Assembly: GCF_029784165.1 (NCBI RefSeq)
Contig: NC_073695.1
Coordinates: 191,669,357-191,733,356, forward strand
Direction of reading: 5' to 3'
DNA length: 64,000 nucleotides
Source: Wyeomyia smithii
Taxonomy: Eukaryota; Arthropoda; Insecta; Diptera; Culicidae
Made by a program: the position numbers and the translations under genes. The notes under the pieces are model-generated. The model saw nothing but the letters and a program-made list of their open reading frames with translations, had not been told where the DNA came from and did no database searches. Of the stretch, positions 43,934-54,060 are shown in pieces; the first letter of the stretch is position 1; every line of letters begins with the position of its first letter.

Positions 43934-46900
43934 ATGTGGTCAATGTGGTCCTAATTTCCCGGCTTCGCCGTTCGTTGCTCATACCAACCTGACTAGACGT
44001 CAAAGACACGGTACTTGCTAATGTTTGTTTGCGCAGGAAAAACTTCTATCTCTTGCACCCAATCTTGTTCGCTTCCACACCGCTTCGAAAGTTGCGAATC
44101 GTATCGGCAAAAGAATAATGATAATGACCTTTGTGTGTTTGACAAGGGTTAATTTTCCTGTAAGAGAGAAAGTTTTCTTGCTATCACTGAAGAGGACAGT
44201 TTGCAAGCTGTTTCTTTACGAGCCTCGAAAAAGTGGCATCAGGGCCATTCTTTATAGCGAAACAAGTATCGCTTTATACTTGTCTCCAATGATATTGGTA
44301 TGTGTTCGTGTGGGCGGGTGCGGGATCGTGAACAAAATTACAGGACAGCTTAACTTTCAACGATGTAGTGAGTTAGTCCTAATCAAATATTGTGACAGGC
44401 AGTTCTGCTCTGTCCCGTGTTAATTCCTGACTGAATGGCATTTAACACGCAACACCATACTTCCGTGAAACCCTTTTAATTGGTCAACATTTTGTTATAC
44501 TTTCGTGGCGGTGATTTTATCGATTCAAGGAACACCCTACTTGTTCTGTTGCTTTCACACAGAGAAGTTTTCTTGACCTGATAATCTGATAATCAGTTAC
44601 GATCCACACGGTTCCGCCTCATAAGTATCTCATATAAAATAAGATGACGGGAGAAAAGAAGTCTGCCAGCGGTATTGTCTGGCTTTCGAGGCTGGCCATC
44701 GTTCGTTCACATCGTACGTCTATTACGGGATAAAAGCAAAATGAAGGGGAACGAGAGGTGGCCTATTTGGTGCAGTTTGGACGTAATACCATTAGTATGC
44801 CTGTTTAACTGTCTGGTTTTGCATCAAATGGCAATAGGAAGCAACGCAAAGGACGATAATTTGGCTTGACTGACAGGTTGATTCACTTCAGTAGGATATC
44901 TAATGGTAGGAGAGCATTCGTTAGAGGAATTTTATCGATTTTTTGTGGGTTTATTTTAATAAAAAAGTGGCTAATCTGTCTCCGTTGTTGAGGTTGAACT
45001 TAGGAATGAAAAGCATGGTAACGATATTTTAATTAGAATGTTATGAACGTTGATTATGAAATAATCAACTTAATTTTTTTGCTTTCGTTTTTACCAAACA
45101 GCAAAACAGAAAGTAGGTACCTAACAAGATAAGTAATCATGCGCCTCCACATGTTTGCATTTAATGGAGGCACTTGTATTTAACGAAAATAGGACGATAC
45201 AAAATCTGTGAAGTAAGGGAAAAGACAAAGATGAAAATGAATAAAATTGATTGAAAGCATTGGAAAAAATATCCCCCTAAATTTGCCAAGTGTATTTGTC
45301 ACCCAGTTACTTCAGCCAAACTCACTTTGAATTTAAAACAAAATTAGTCCTGTCAACAAAGTTTCGCTCCGTCGGGCTCCCTTCTACTGCCGTGTTTCAG
45401 ATAATTGCAAACGACAACTGAGCAACTGTCGCCAAAGAGCGATTGTTGCCCAACGGAGCTGTCGCCAACTTGCCGCGTTTCACCGGCCGAGCGTTAATAG
45501 CCTATCGACCAACAGTAGGTAAAATACATCAACCATCAAAGGCAGTTTGAAAAAGCGTGTTTGGGCACGATTTCAGTATGAATTTTGCTTCAAAGTGGCT
45601 TGAAGAAGAAAGTGGATTTACGTGCTGTTTACCCATGGCTCCGCCAGAAGCGGCGCGACGAGGGATTGACACAGTTTGATTACTTCCAGTCAATTTGTTA
45701 AGCAAATTCGGAATCTCAATTACGATCGCTCGGGTTAATGCGCCATTTAGCACAAAGGTGCGATGCTGATAGAATGAAAAAGTTATGAAATAATAGCAGA
45801 GAGTTAAGTTACTTGGGTTGTGCAGGAAGAGACAGAGAGTTACACATACCAAGTCATCAACCTGCCAAAAACTAAAGCCGTTGCAACCTCCATGTCTGTC
45901 CAACGTCATACATTGTTTCCCACCAAGTGGGAGCTCTTCTCACAATTATCTCTCACTATCGCTCAAAACTTCGTCCCGTCTTTCGCTGCTGTGTTGGCAA
46001 ACTGAAGATAAAGTTTATCCCTTAGAACGGCTTAGAATAACCTGCATGAGCTTTCTCTTCAAGTAGTATGGTTCCGGAAATTGTGATTCTCGTCCTGGGC
46101 ATGGTAACGGTGTAAGGATTTGCATCTGGGGATGAATTTTGAAGTGTGCAGCAGCGTGGTATAAAACGGGACAAGATAAATTTAAATTAAACTCCCTCTG
46201 AAATGGTTTGGAGTAAAAGTTTGCACCCACCAGAGGGTGCTTCCGTGCAGTGGCCCACGATGTGATGTGGCCTGTAGAGTGTGTATAAAGTGAAGGCGGT
46301 GGTTTTTGAGCTCGCCGAAAGCTATTCTTGTTAGTGCTTGAAAATAATAGAACTTTAGACTATTACTAGCCTGCAGCAAGATCTCCGTGAGAATTTCGTG
46401 TATCGGCACTGGCTAAGATGCTGAATAAATGGTGCTAATTGATATTGGTATGGTAATATTGAAGGCAACCAGAATCTTCGGAAAATGGATAATGACCGGA
46501 GCTGGAACTTAAGATTTGATAAAGTGTTAGTTAGATATTGCAACATGTAAGTTGAATAATTCGTTTACTTGTTCTCTCTTTCTTTTACTTGCTTTGTTTG
46601 TTCTCTGTCGGATGGTTTACTTAGATAAAGTTTTACTCTAGCAATGAAATTACTCATTGGCATTTAAAATAAGATTTTCCAACTGAGCAACTCCACGGCC
46701 TTTCGCAAATCGATTTTGATCGATTATTTCCGATTTTACTAAAACTTTGCACAGTTGCTTCTTTTTGATAAATAAGCATTTCATAATAACAATTCTTCAT
46801 GTAGACTCACGGCTGCTGTCAAAAGAGCCTATCCAAAAATGTGATTGATGAATGAAATATTTTATATCAGGAAAATGGCTTGTTTGATTGAAATTGTGTC

Positions 46901-47318
46901 TTAAGCAAAATTGTAGATAATACAATCGGTTTTCTAGGAAAAATATATACACTTTAAAAAAAAATTTCCTAACCAAATTTTCCAAAATTGTTGCAAAATA
47001 ATAAATTTTGAATCTTTTCAGGGCTACCACACTATTTCCAGAGATTTGCACTAATAAGTAGCTTTGGATAAAGTTATTAATATTGAGATTTTTTTTGCGG
47101 GTTTGAATTGATTTCTTTCGGTAATACTAAAAATCTTCTTATTTATTTCTTTACGTTTCGACCTACTTCATTTCTTTCGGTCATCTTCAGGAATAGTTCG
47201 CTGCCTTGCGTCATCCTATCAAGGCGCGCAATTTAAATCTAAGCAGTCTATAATTTAAAGAATTCGCGATCACTTCCGAATGCAACAATGCAAGTGTTGC
47301 AACAAACTGCTTTATGTT
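43934..47318. other. Unassigned interval
   Basis: Open frames here (for example 44025-44423 and 45529-45909) lack ATG starts and known motifs. GC-richer parts at 45360-45700 and 46000-46300 could hold unrecognised exons. I see no RNA gene or bounded repeat. The right edge joins an isolated HINE 3' end. Confidence 0.35.
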
Positions 47319-47369
47319 GTTCTACGTCAACCTTGCGGTCATGGCTTTGCTTACAACCCTTCTGTTATT
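47319..47369 (+). mobile_element. Isolated 3' end of a HINE-like element (plus orientation)
   Basis: GTTCTACGTCAACCTTGCGG followed by TCATGGCTTTGCTTACAACC and CTTCTGTTATTT matches the 3' inverted repeat, hairpin and terminal T-rich sequence of copies E1, E2, E7 and E8. No 5' part is recognised to its left, so this is a truncated copy. Confidence 0.7.
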
Positions 47370-48002
47370 TACTAAAATAAGTTCCGTTGCACGTTGCATT
47401 ACCCCTGCTAGTACCCGAAAACATGAATCCTTAAATTAAGTTAAATACCTTAAAAGATCAATTTGTTGTTCAATAATATAGGAGATGATGCCAATCGCAT
47501 TACTGTTCTATCATTGATAGTTGGAATAAAGCATTCTACTGACAAAACAGTGGATCTTCTCAAACTAAAAATTGGTCGGTCCACAGATTTTATTTTGGAA
47601 TAAGAAAAAATGACGCAATCATTGACGCTTATAACCCTACCGCTGCAGCTGGTACTGTCACTGCCGCTGCTGCTATCCGCTGCCGCTACTACTACTAACC
47701 ACTGCTACTTAGTTACGACAATCCTAGTCGTCATCTACTAGGAAAATGATTGGTTTGAGCAGGAACAGGCGCTTATGCAACCCAAAGAGTGCACGCCAGG
47801 TTTACTAGGTATTTAATCTAGTCGTCCGTGCTAGGAAAAGCAAGCACTAAGCGATCAATTAGAGGTCGGAATCTGAAATTCCATTGAAAGCTAACCGACT
47901 TATTTGCATTAAAATTGGACATATGGTTCCCTTTCCGTTTATATGTTTTCATTTCACACCCCCATGCAGTCGAACTCGCTAAGAAACATAGTTCTACGTC
48001 AA
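47370..48002 (-). mobile_element. HINE-like element, copy E9 (minus orientation), 3' end missing
   Basis: The minus strand starts TTGACGTAGAACTATGTTTC (48002). It contains CCTCTAATTGATCGC (decayed inverted CCAAT), CTAGCACGGACGAC, a weak TATA GCATAAGCGCC (about 47775), AACCAATCATTTTCCTAG like the E7 start region, and a GCAGCGGATAGCAGC leader. The 3' inverted repeat is not found. It abuts an isolated 3' end in the opposite orientation. Confidence 0.65.
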
Positions 48003-48092
48003 AGAACAAAGTACGCTGAACAAGTTGTCATTAACTAAAACTCCGTAGAGAATATATACCTGGAAGTCTCGGTTCCACCAGCGAAAACTGAA

Positions 48093-48305
48093 CCAAATGA
48101 AGCACATATAAATGTTAAACTTTTTTAAGTTCCGTCATTCTCGCTTTTGCGTTTAGAAAGCTGGTCGTTTTTTCTCTAAGGCAATGAAAACGACCAGGTT
48201 TGAATTTTTTGCTCTGAGGCAGTGAAAACGACCGGCTTCGTAAACGCATAAGCGAGAATGATGAAACTTGAAAAAGTTGTAGAGTTGTATGTGCTTCATA
48301 TGCAG
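48093..48305. repeat. Long perfect-like hairpin (about 80-bp arms)
   Basis: Sequence 48096-48172 (ATGAAGCACATATAAATG ... TTCTCGCTTTTGCGTTTAG ... GGTCGTTTT) is repeated in inverted form at 48218-48302 (AAAACGACCGGC ... AAACGCATAAGCGAGAATGA ... GTATGTGCTTCAT). The arms pair at roughly 80-85 percent by eye around a centre of about 45 bases that itself contains CTGGTCGTTTT / AAAACGACCAG. A partial third copy (GTAAACGAAGAAGCGAGAAT) follows at about 48310-48330. It could be a fold-back element or a source of double-stranded RNA. Confidence 0.85.
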
Positions 48306-48664
48306 CACCGTAAACGAAGAAGCGAGAATGTCTGTACTGCTTTTATGAATGAAAAGATTCTTGAGACTACGTTCCTCCACCAACATTTCAATTGAGAATA
48401 GAAAAAAATGAGCGTTAGATTTCAATTGCAATGGTCGTGTGGGACCGTGGTGCAGAGGGCGGGAGAAGCGAAAAGCAACCGGATCGGATTGTGACAGATT
48501 TTTTTTCGGTTCAGATCTTGTGCGGAAGAAGACAGTTTCCGACTGTAGAATAGACAAAGTTGATGGTGGCTGCTGTAAAAGCAGCAGAAAAAGTGCTCAT
48601 TAACTACTAACCGAAACGAAATTCGCTTTGTGTTTAATGGTTGGGGATAATTGTTCCTAAACAC

Positions 48665-48680
48665 TGTCCTTCGCAGGACA
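48665..48680 (+). promoter_or_regulatory. Histone-type 16-nt stem-loop outside a recognised element
   Basis: TGTCCT-TCGC-AGGACA forms a perfect 6-bp stem with a 4-base loop, preceded by CCTAAACAC and followed by AACAAATA. The stem is identical to that of copy E7 (43114-43129). Upstream GCTGCTGTAAAAGCAGCAGA is itself a hairpin. It could belong to a degraded element or to a histone-like 3' end. Confidence 0.4.
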
Positions 48681-49210
48681 AACAAATATACTATTGAAAA
48701 GTTTAAGAATTTTTTCCTGCGGCAATACACATAGTGGTTGGTGTTGACCAAATTGGCACGGGCTTGAAGAAATATTCTTCCTCATTTGGTGATAATAGCT
48801 CAAGCACTGTCTCACTGTTTTCTACAGGACAAATAGGATTGAAAACTGAAGAGTTAACTTTCTCTTTTCTATAATATATGCGTTATAGCCAAAATCACAA
48901 GCTAGAAGAGAAGTGCCATATGGGGGTGATAACTCGAGTATTGCACTATGTTAGTCCTCTTCTTTTCAGAATAAAACTTAATTTATGATATAACGAGACG
49001 TGAACGATGCCAACATTCCCGTTCATCGTTAGGTAGTAGGGCTATGTTATGTGCAGAATATGCCTTCACAATGAGACCTAATAATATAAAAGCGGTGATG
49101 GAATTAAAACCATTTGCTTTGGCAAGTAACAATTGAGGACGTGGTAACTTTAGTTTTCTACCCCATTAATTACTGTGTTGTGTGTTGATGAATGATAGTT
49201 CCTGATTGTC

Positions 49211-49219
49211 CTACGTCAA
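49211..49219 (-). mobile_element. Possible 5' end of a further HINE-like copy
   Basis: The complement reads TTTTTGACGTAGGAC, the family's 5' terminal word in a T-rich context. The sequence to its left shows no convincing promoter or 3' end, so this is either a badly decayed copy or chance. Confidence 0.3.
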
Positions 49220-49966
49220 AAATGCAGTTAATTTTTTTTTGTTAAAATTTTATTCATAAATTGAGCTCTGAAACGTCTCGTAAAATAGTCTATAGCCGTG
49301 TAGGGTCGTTTCTGTTTCGTTCGACCTGTGAATCATCGCATTTCGGTGCTCCGATTTTTCCACTTTTTGCTGTGGTTGTGGTAGATGCGTGAACGTGTGG
49401 ATGATCTGTTAGGATGATTTTATGCGGTGAATGGTTGTAGAAAGAAGCGACACGTCTGTGCAAGCGCTGCAATGTTGGTGTATTAATTTATTTCAATTCA
49501 TGTTTTCAGCCGCAGAAAGGAGCACAATAGCCACCATTGATATGTCATGAATTAGTCTCATGAAAGTTCATTCCTTTTTTTGTGAACACAATATAAAAGA
49601 CACTTTCCATATGTTATTCTGTTTTAATTATTATTTTTTTGCGTTTCCTACGTTAAAAATTTGAATATTTCAGATCTTCATTGTATGTCATAAGACTTCT
49701 TATTGTATTTTATAATTCATTTTTAATAATCTCACATTACTTGCTAATGATCATATCTACATTGTTACATTAATTAAATTAAATCATGGTCATATTCCTT
49801 ATCAAAGTGAGTCCTGATCAAAAACCCACCCACTAACAAAAATTCCCTTCCGTGGTCTTTGTAGGGATGCAGTCTCTAACAAAGCAAAGTCTACATTCTA
49901 ACATTCCTTCCTTATTGTAGATTTTGTGCGGCAATGACACAACACGAAATTCATAGTTCCAAGATA

Positions 49967-50159
49967 CACTGCGGTTGCTTTTTACGCGGTTGGTTGTACC
50001 GCATTTAAAAGATTAGATTCGATGTATTTTTACTAAACTCATTTGATACCGCGTACAAATAATCTTCAGAATCGAGTAAAAATAATCCGCGTTATTGTAA
50101 AAATATTCCGGTTAAAAAAACGCAAAAAAAAACAACCCGCGTAAGAAGCGACCCCAGTG
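49967..50159. mobile_element. TA-flanked MITE (193 bp) with CACTGCGGTTGC ends
   Basis: The left end CACTGCGGTTGCTTTTTACG and the complement of the right end CACTGGGGTCGCTTCTTACG are inverted repeats of about 26 bp. TA dinucleotides at 49965-49966 and 50160-50161 fit a Tc1/mariner/pogo-type target duplication. It is non-coding. Confidence 0.85.
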
Positions 50160-51501
50160 TAAACTGGATTGGAAAATTAGCGTTTGAAATTATCTTTAAC
50201 ACATCTACGAAAATTATGAGCAAATAAAATCTCTTTTTTACCTTCTTTGGAGCATGTTTTTGATTTGAATTTCAAAGACATATTAGCTCATAACTCAGGT
50301 TTTTTTTTTATTTGAATTTTGAAACAAGTCGTTGTGAAATAAAATTTAATCATATTTGGGATCGTTTGACAAAAAAATTCCAAAACGGAAAAATTTTGAG
50401 TTGTACCGGTGTTGCACGAAAACGACGATATCCCACTGTAAGGACGTGGCCGGCGCCGTTATTGATCTATAAAGGCAAAACTTGGGTCATTGAATGATGC
50501 ACAGTGAGAAGGAATTACCATTCCCAGTCGTTCTCTAAATTGATTCATTGTGCATCTTGAGTGGCTCATTCATTGATATGTACAGTCTGAACTAAGTTCA
50601 GCTAAATGAGTATACACTAATTTCTAATTTGACAATTTTATCTAGTTTCTCAGAAAATTTTATCCAAACGTATATCTCGAGTTACAAAATTTTTAAGAAA
50701 TAAAGTCATATTTTATATGTTTTATTAACCTTTTTTGATTAGCTTTTTGTTTCAAGTTCCTGTTATATCTATGGACAGTCTAGAAATTGCATTTGGAAGA
50801 AAAAAAGGTATCCAAGAAAGTATCAATTTTAGGTGGCAGTATTGCCAGATATATTAATTTGTTTATGAAATATTGAATTGCGTTATTCAGCAAATGAGTA
50901 TATTTAGAAAACTGAAAAGTTTAGATTGGGAGTGTTGCCACTTGCTTGGTTTGAAGCAGTTTTTTTCTAATTTGTGATTTTTAAATTCTAGCTTGAACAT
51001 TGCAAATAATGGTTTTTATTATTGATGAAATTTTTTCTAGGAATAGATCTTCAAACCTCAAAGTTGATAATTTCCCTATATAGGCACTCACTGCTTGATT
51101 TTTTACACCAGATACAGCATTATCTGGAAACAACTTCAAATTTCTCAGAATTGGTAAACTTTTCTGGTTTTCTTCTGGTTATATTTCCCAAAACACTTAA
51201 GATCTAAGATAATTGGAGTATGTTTTCGAAGCTCTTAATATTTTTTTCAGAAGCAGCGTTATCAATTGTTGTTTTATGCTTGATGAATAATAATGTTCTA
51301 TTTATCTACTATACAAACATTTTATTACAATTCGTAAAAAAATATTTATTTCAAAAACGACAATTTATTACTAGAAAAACCTCATCAACCAAAAAAATCT
51401 TAGTTTAGTTTAAGTTAGAAATTTCAATTTACCTTAATAAACTGTTTCGTATTTAGCAATTAACAACAGTTGTGGCTAAAATTTTTATATTCTCTGAATT
51501 T
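50160..51501. other. AT-rich interval with pieces of a dispersed repeat
   Basis: 50600-50930 shares phrases such as CAGTATTGCCAGATATATT, CAAATGAGTATATTTAG, TTTCTCAGAAAATTTTATCC and CTCGAGTTAC with 61745-62130 and, inverted, with 53850-54060. The rest has no recognisable content; short AT-rich frames near 51020-51410 are not credible genes. Confidence 0.5.
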
Positions 51502-51945
51502 TTGACGTAGGTCCACGTCTATCTGAAAGTTAGGAACCTGATTTGAAAACCTAGTAATTCAACCAGGGAAAACCAGAGAAAAGTGGTCAGGTTTTAGGCA
51601 CTTATATTTCAGTCATTTATAACCAGGTCATCGAGGTTCTGGCATCAATCGGTCAGAAAATTTTTTATGGTTAAATTTATGTAACAAAAACAACCTATTA
51701 TTTGAGACACACTGTTGAAAAATTGGTAAATAACATAGATTGTCTAAATTATACCGAGCAGCCAATCACTACCTCTCTTCCCAAGCACAGCCGACACTAA
51801 CGGATACAACCGAGCTGACTTTGTAATCGATTTGTTGTTGTTGTTGTTGTCACTTTCTGTTTCCGATGCTCTTTTACTTCCCTTACCATTCTCTTCTCTT
51901 CTTAACTCCGCTCTCTTTCCAACTTACTGACGAAACCTTGATATA

Positions 51946-53247
51946 CACGGTGACAAAAAAGTCCGGTCACATTTTTTTGGGGTCGCCTGTAGCCTACAAG
52001 TTGCATCTCTCTGGTGCCATCTATATGTCGAATGAAAGGGTTAACTTTGCTGCCCAAAGTGGCAGAGCTTCGTTTCTGTGCACTTTGTTTACATTGAGTT
52101 GTGAGCCATGGCAGAGTTAAGAGCAGCTGTTATCGCTGAATATGTGAAAGGGTACAAACCCGGACACATATTCAAACACCTAGAACCGTTCGGAATCAAC
52201 CGGAAATTCGTGTACCGGACCATAAATCGGTACCTAGAGACCGGAGGCAACGAGGACAAGGCACGATCTGGACGACCAAGGTCTGTGAGAACTCCAATGC
52301 TGAAAAAGATTATACGAGACCGGATTCGCCGGAATCCCGCCCAATCTGCACGTAAGCTGGCCAGGATCCTTAAAATGAACCGAGAATCAATCCGCCTGCT
52401 TCTGCCCAAGGATTTAAAACTTACACCGTACAAAAAACCGGTAGTTCATGGGGTTACCAAAGCTACAAAGGACAAGAGGTAGCAACGGTCGCGGGAGTTG
52501 CTCGGTTGGCGCGCAGATGAAGAGATTATTTTTTTCGGACGAGAAGCTGTTCGTTTTGGAGCAAACAGTCAATCGCCAAAATGATCGAGTTTGGAGTGTG
52601 AGCCTCCAGCAAGCTCCTGCGGACAAGCTGAACGTTTCCCGGTTCCAAAATAAGACGTCAGTGATGGTTTGGGGAGCCATTTGCAAGAGAGGTAACTGCC
52701 TTATTTTTATCGATAAAGGGGTCAAAATCAACGCAGCGTACCACCTGGACACGGTTTTGGATAAAAATGTTCTGCCTCAAGCTGAACTATTGTTTGAAGA
52801 CGATTACTACTGCTTCCAGCAAGATGGCGCCCCATCCCACACCGCAAAGCTTGTTCAGGCGTGGTGTGAGAAAAACTTGATCGATATTATTTCGAAGAAT
52901 TAATGGCCTCCGTCGTGTCCGGATCTGAATCCACTGGATTATTTCGTGTGGGGATACATGATGTCGAAGCTGAACGACTATAAAATAACAAATTTGGAGC
53001 AATTCAAGCGAGTTATTACGAAAATCTGGGACGAGATGCCGATGGAGCACGTGCGCGCCGGCTGCGACGATTTTCCGAGACGTCTGAAGCTGGTTCGCTC
53101 AGAGAAAGGTGGTGTAATTCCGAGATATTGTCTGTGAAGTATCTTTATGATTTACTGAATAAAGCTATGAAAGCCAGATTCAGATTTTCTTCTTATTCTT
53201 TGAAATATTGAGATTATCCTGTGTGACCGGACTTTTTTGTCACCCTG
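51946..53247 (+). mobile_element. maT (DD37D) mariner-like transposon, 1302 bp
   Basis: The inverted repeats are CACGGTGACAAAAAAGTCCG at the left and the complement of the right end CAGGGTGACAAAAAAGTCCG, continuing to about 27 bp. TA duplications lie at 51944-51945 and 53248-53249. Copy E5 preserves the unoccupied site (CCTTGGTATAAAACG, complement of about 36276-36262), so the boundary is confirmed by an internal empty site. Length is normal for the family. Confidence 0.93.
52108..53137 (+). pseudogene. maT (DD37D) transposase with three lesions
   Basis: It starts at the ATG in GAGCCATGGCAGAG (52108). ELRAAVIAEYVKGYKPGHIF and KFVYRTINRYLETGG form the DNA-binding half, then RSGRPRSVRTPMLKKIIRD. 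Lesions: TAG at 52480-52482, a frame change in the T run near 52530, and TAA at 52901-52903. Beyond them FFSDEKLFVLEQ holds Asp1, FQQDGAPSHTAKLVQAW holds Asp2 (codon 52823) and CPDLNPLDYFVWG holds Asp3 (codon 52937), exactly 37 residues apart, defining DD37D. The C-terminus continues through VITKIWDEMPMEHVRAGCDD to the stop. It is otherwise full length (about 340 codons), so inactivation is recent. Confidence 0.92.
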
Positions 53248-53849
53248 TAAAAGGTACATTCGAACAATTCACCCCATCATTTTCATTCTAAAACCGTACC
53301 AGTGACGTACGGACGCTAGGTGCTAGCCGTTGAAAGGAGAAAAGCAAAGTAGTACCGGTCATCTCGTGCCGGTTTCAAACGTAATGCTGGCGGCTGTTAG
53401 TAGTATACATGGCTACTGCAAAGGTATTAAAATGGCTGGAAATCTGGCCGTAATAATCAGAGTACAAGAATAATCGGCAACTGACACCTTCTGGTGCCTC
53501 AAAGTGTTGTAATTGAAGTGGCTAGTTGAATTTTCAAACAACAAATCAACAAACGCTTTTCTAATTCGAATATCAGCGCAGTGAAGATGCCAATATAAAT
53601 AAGGTTTCATTTATATATTTCATTTATATTAATTATTGTTCAAAGTGCTCTAATGTCTCAGCAAATAAAAATGCACTGTTAGATAAAAAAGCATAGTAAA
53701 TACCGTAGTCCTACGTCATGCGGTCGTGTCTTTGATACCACCCTCCTAGTTTTTTGCTAATTTTCTTCAAATCGCATAATTCAGAATGTCTATTATCAAA
53801 ACAAAGATATTAGCAAAAAAATCGAAATTATAGGCATATCAGAGTAAAT

Positions 53850-54060
53850 TTAACTTCACTTCTTTAAAATGGTGTAACTCAAGTTGTACTCATGAAACCT
53901 CTGAATAATAAACTTTTTACATGTGAAATTTTCTCAGAAGTACGAAAAAATTGTCAAATTTGAATTCAGAATATAATTATTCGGTGAAAAACTGAATTAA
54001 ATTTGTGAAATGCAAAAATAACATATCTGGCAACACTACGGCTCAATTGATTTTGTTCCA
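53850..54060 (-). repeat. Dispersed repeat, inverted copy
   Basis: Words such as GAAATTTTCTCAGAAGT, ATAATTATTCGGTGAAAAA and ATATCTGGCAACACTACGG are the complements of those at 50600-50930 and 61745-62130. No ends are visible. Confidence 0.5.

Larger units (their letters stand above)
48306..49966. other. Mostly unassigned interval with one histone-like hairpin and one HINE-like end
   Basis: A perfect 6-4-6 hairpin occurs at 48665-48680 and a CTACGTCAA inverted repeat end at 49211-49219 (both listed separately). Otherwise I see AT-rich sequence and short frames without motifs. Frames around 48153-48751 are shadowed by the long hairpin and are not credible genes. Confidence 0.4.
51502..53749 (+). 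mobile_element. HINE-like element, copy E8 (plus orientation), with nested maT
   Basis: It starts TTGACGTAGGTCCACGTCTA and has CAGCCAATCACTACCTCT (about 51760), AAGCACAGCCGACAC, a GTT microsatellite (51830-51852) and then a position homologous to the TATA box of copy E5, where a maT transposon (51946-53247) is inserted. After it, the 16-nt hairpin GACACCTTCTGGTGCC (one mismatch, 53483-53498) matches E5. The 3' inverted repeat GTAGTCCTACGTCATGCGG is followed by GGTCGTGTCTTTGATACCAC, the best-preserved terminal hairpin, and CCTCCTAG before a T run. It is the same subfamily as E5. Confidence 0.82.

Noticed and set aside
44025..44423. 132-codon open frame preceded by GTTTGCGCAG
   Set aside because: The start is TTG rather than ATG. 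The upstream AG could be a splice acceptor, but there is no donor or motif, so a gene call is not supported.
48560..48615. An AAVKAAEKV-like peptide reminiscent of a histone H1 tail near the 48665 hairpin
   Set aside because: It is only about a dozen residues in a low-complexity alanine/lysine context, and the codons form a GCTGCTGTAAAAGCAGCAG palindrome. Similarity to H1 is not distinguishable from chance.
48153..48751. Two overlapping minus-strand frames of 109-134 codons
   Set aside because: Much of the sequence lies in or beside the long hairpin, the two frames overlap each other, and no motif is seen.
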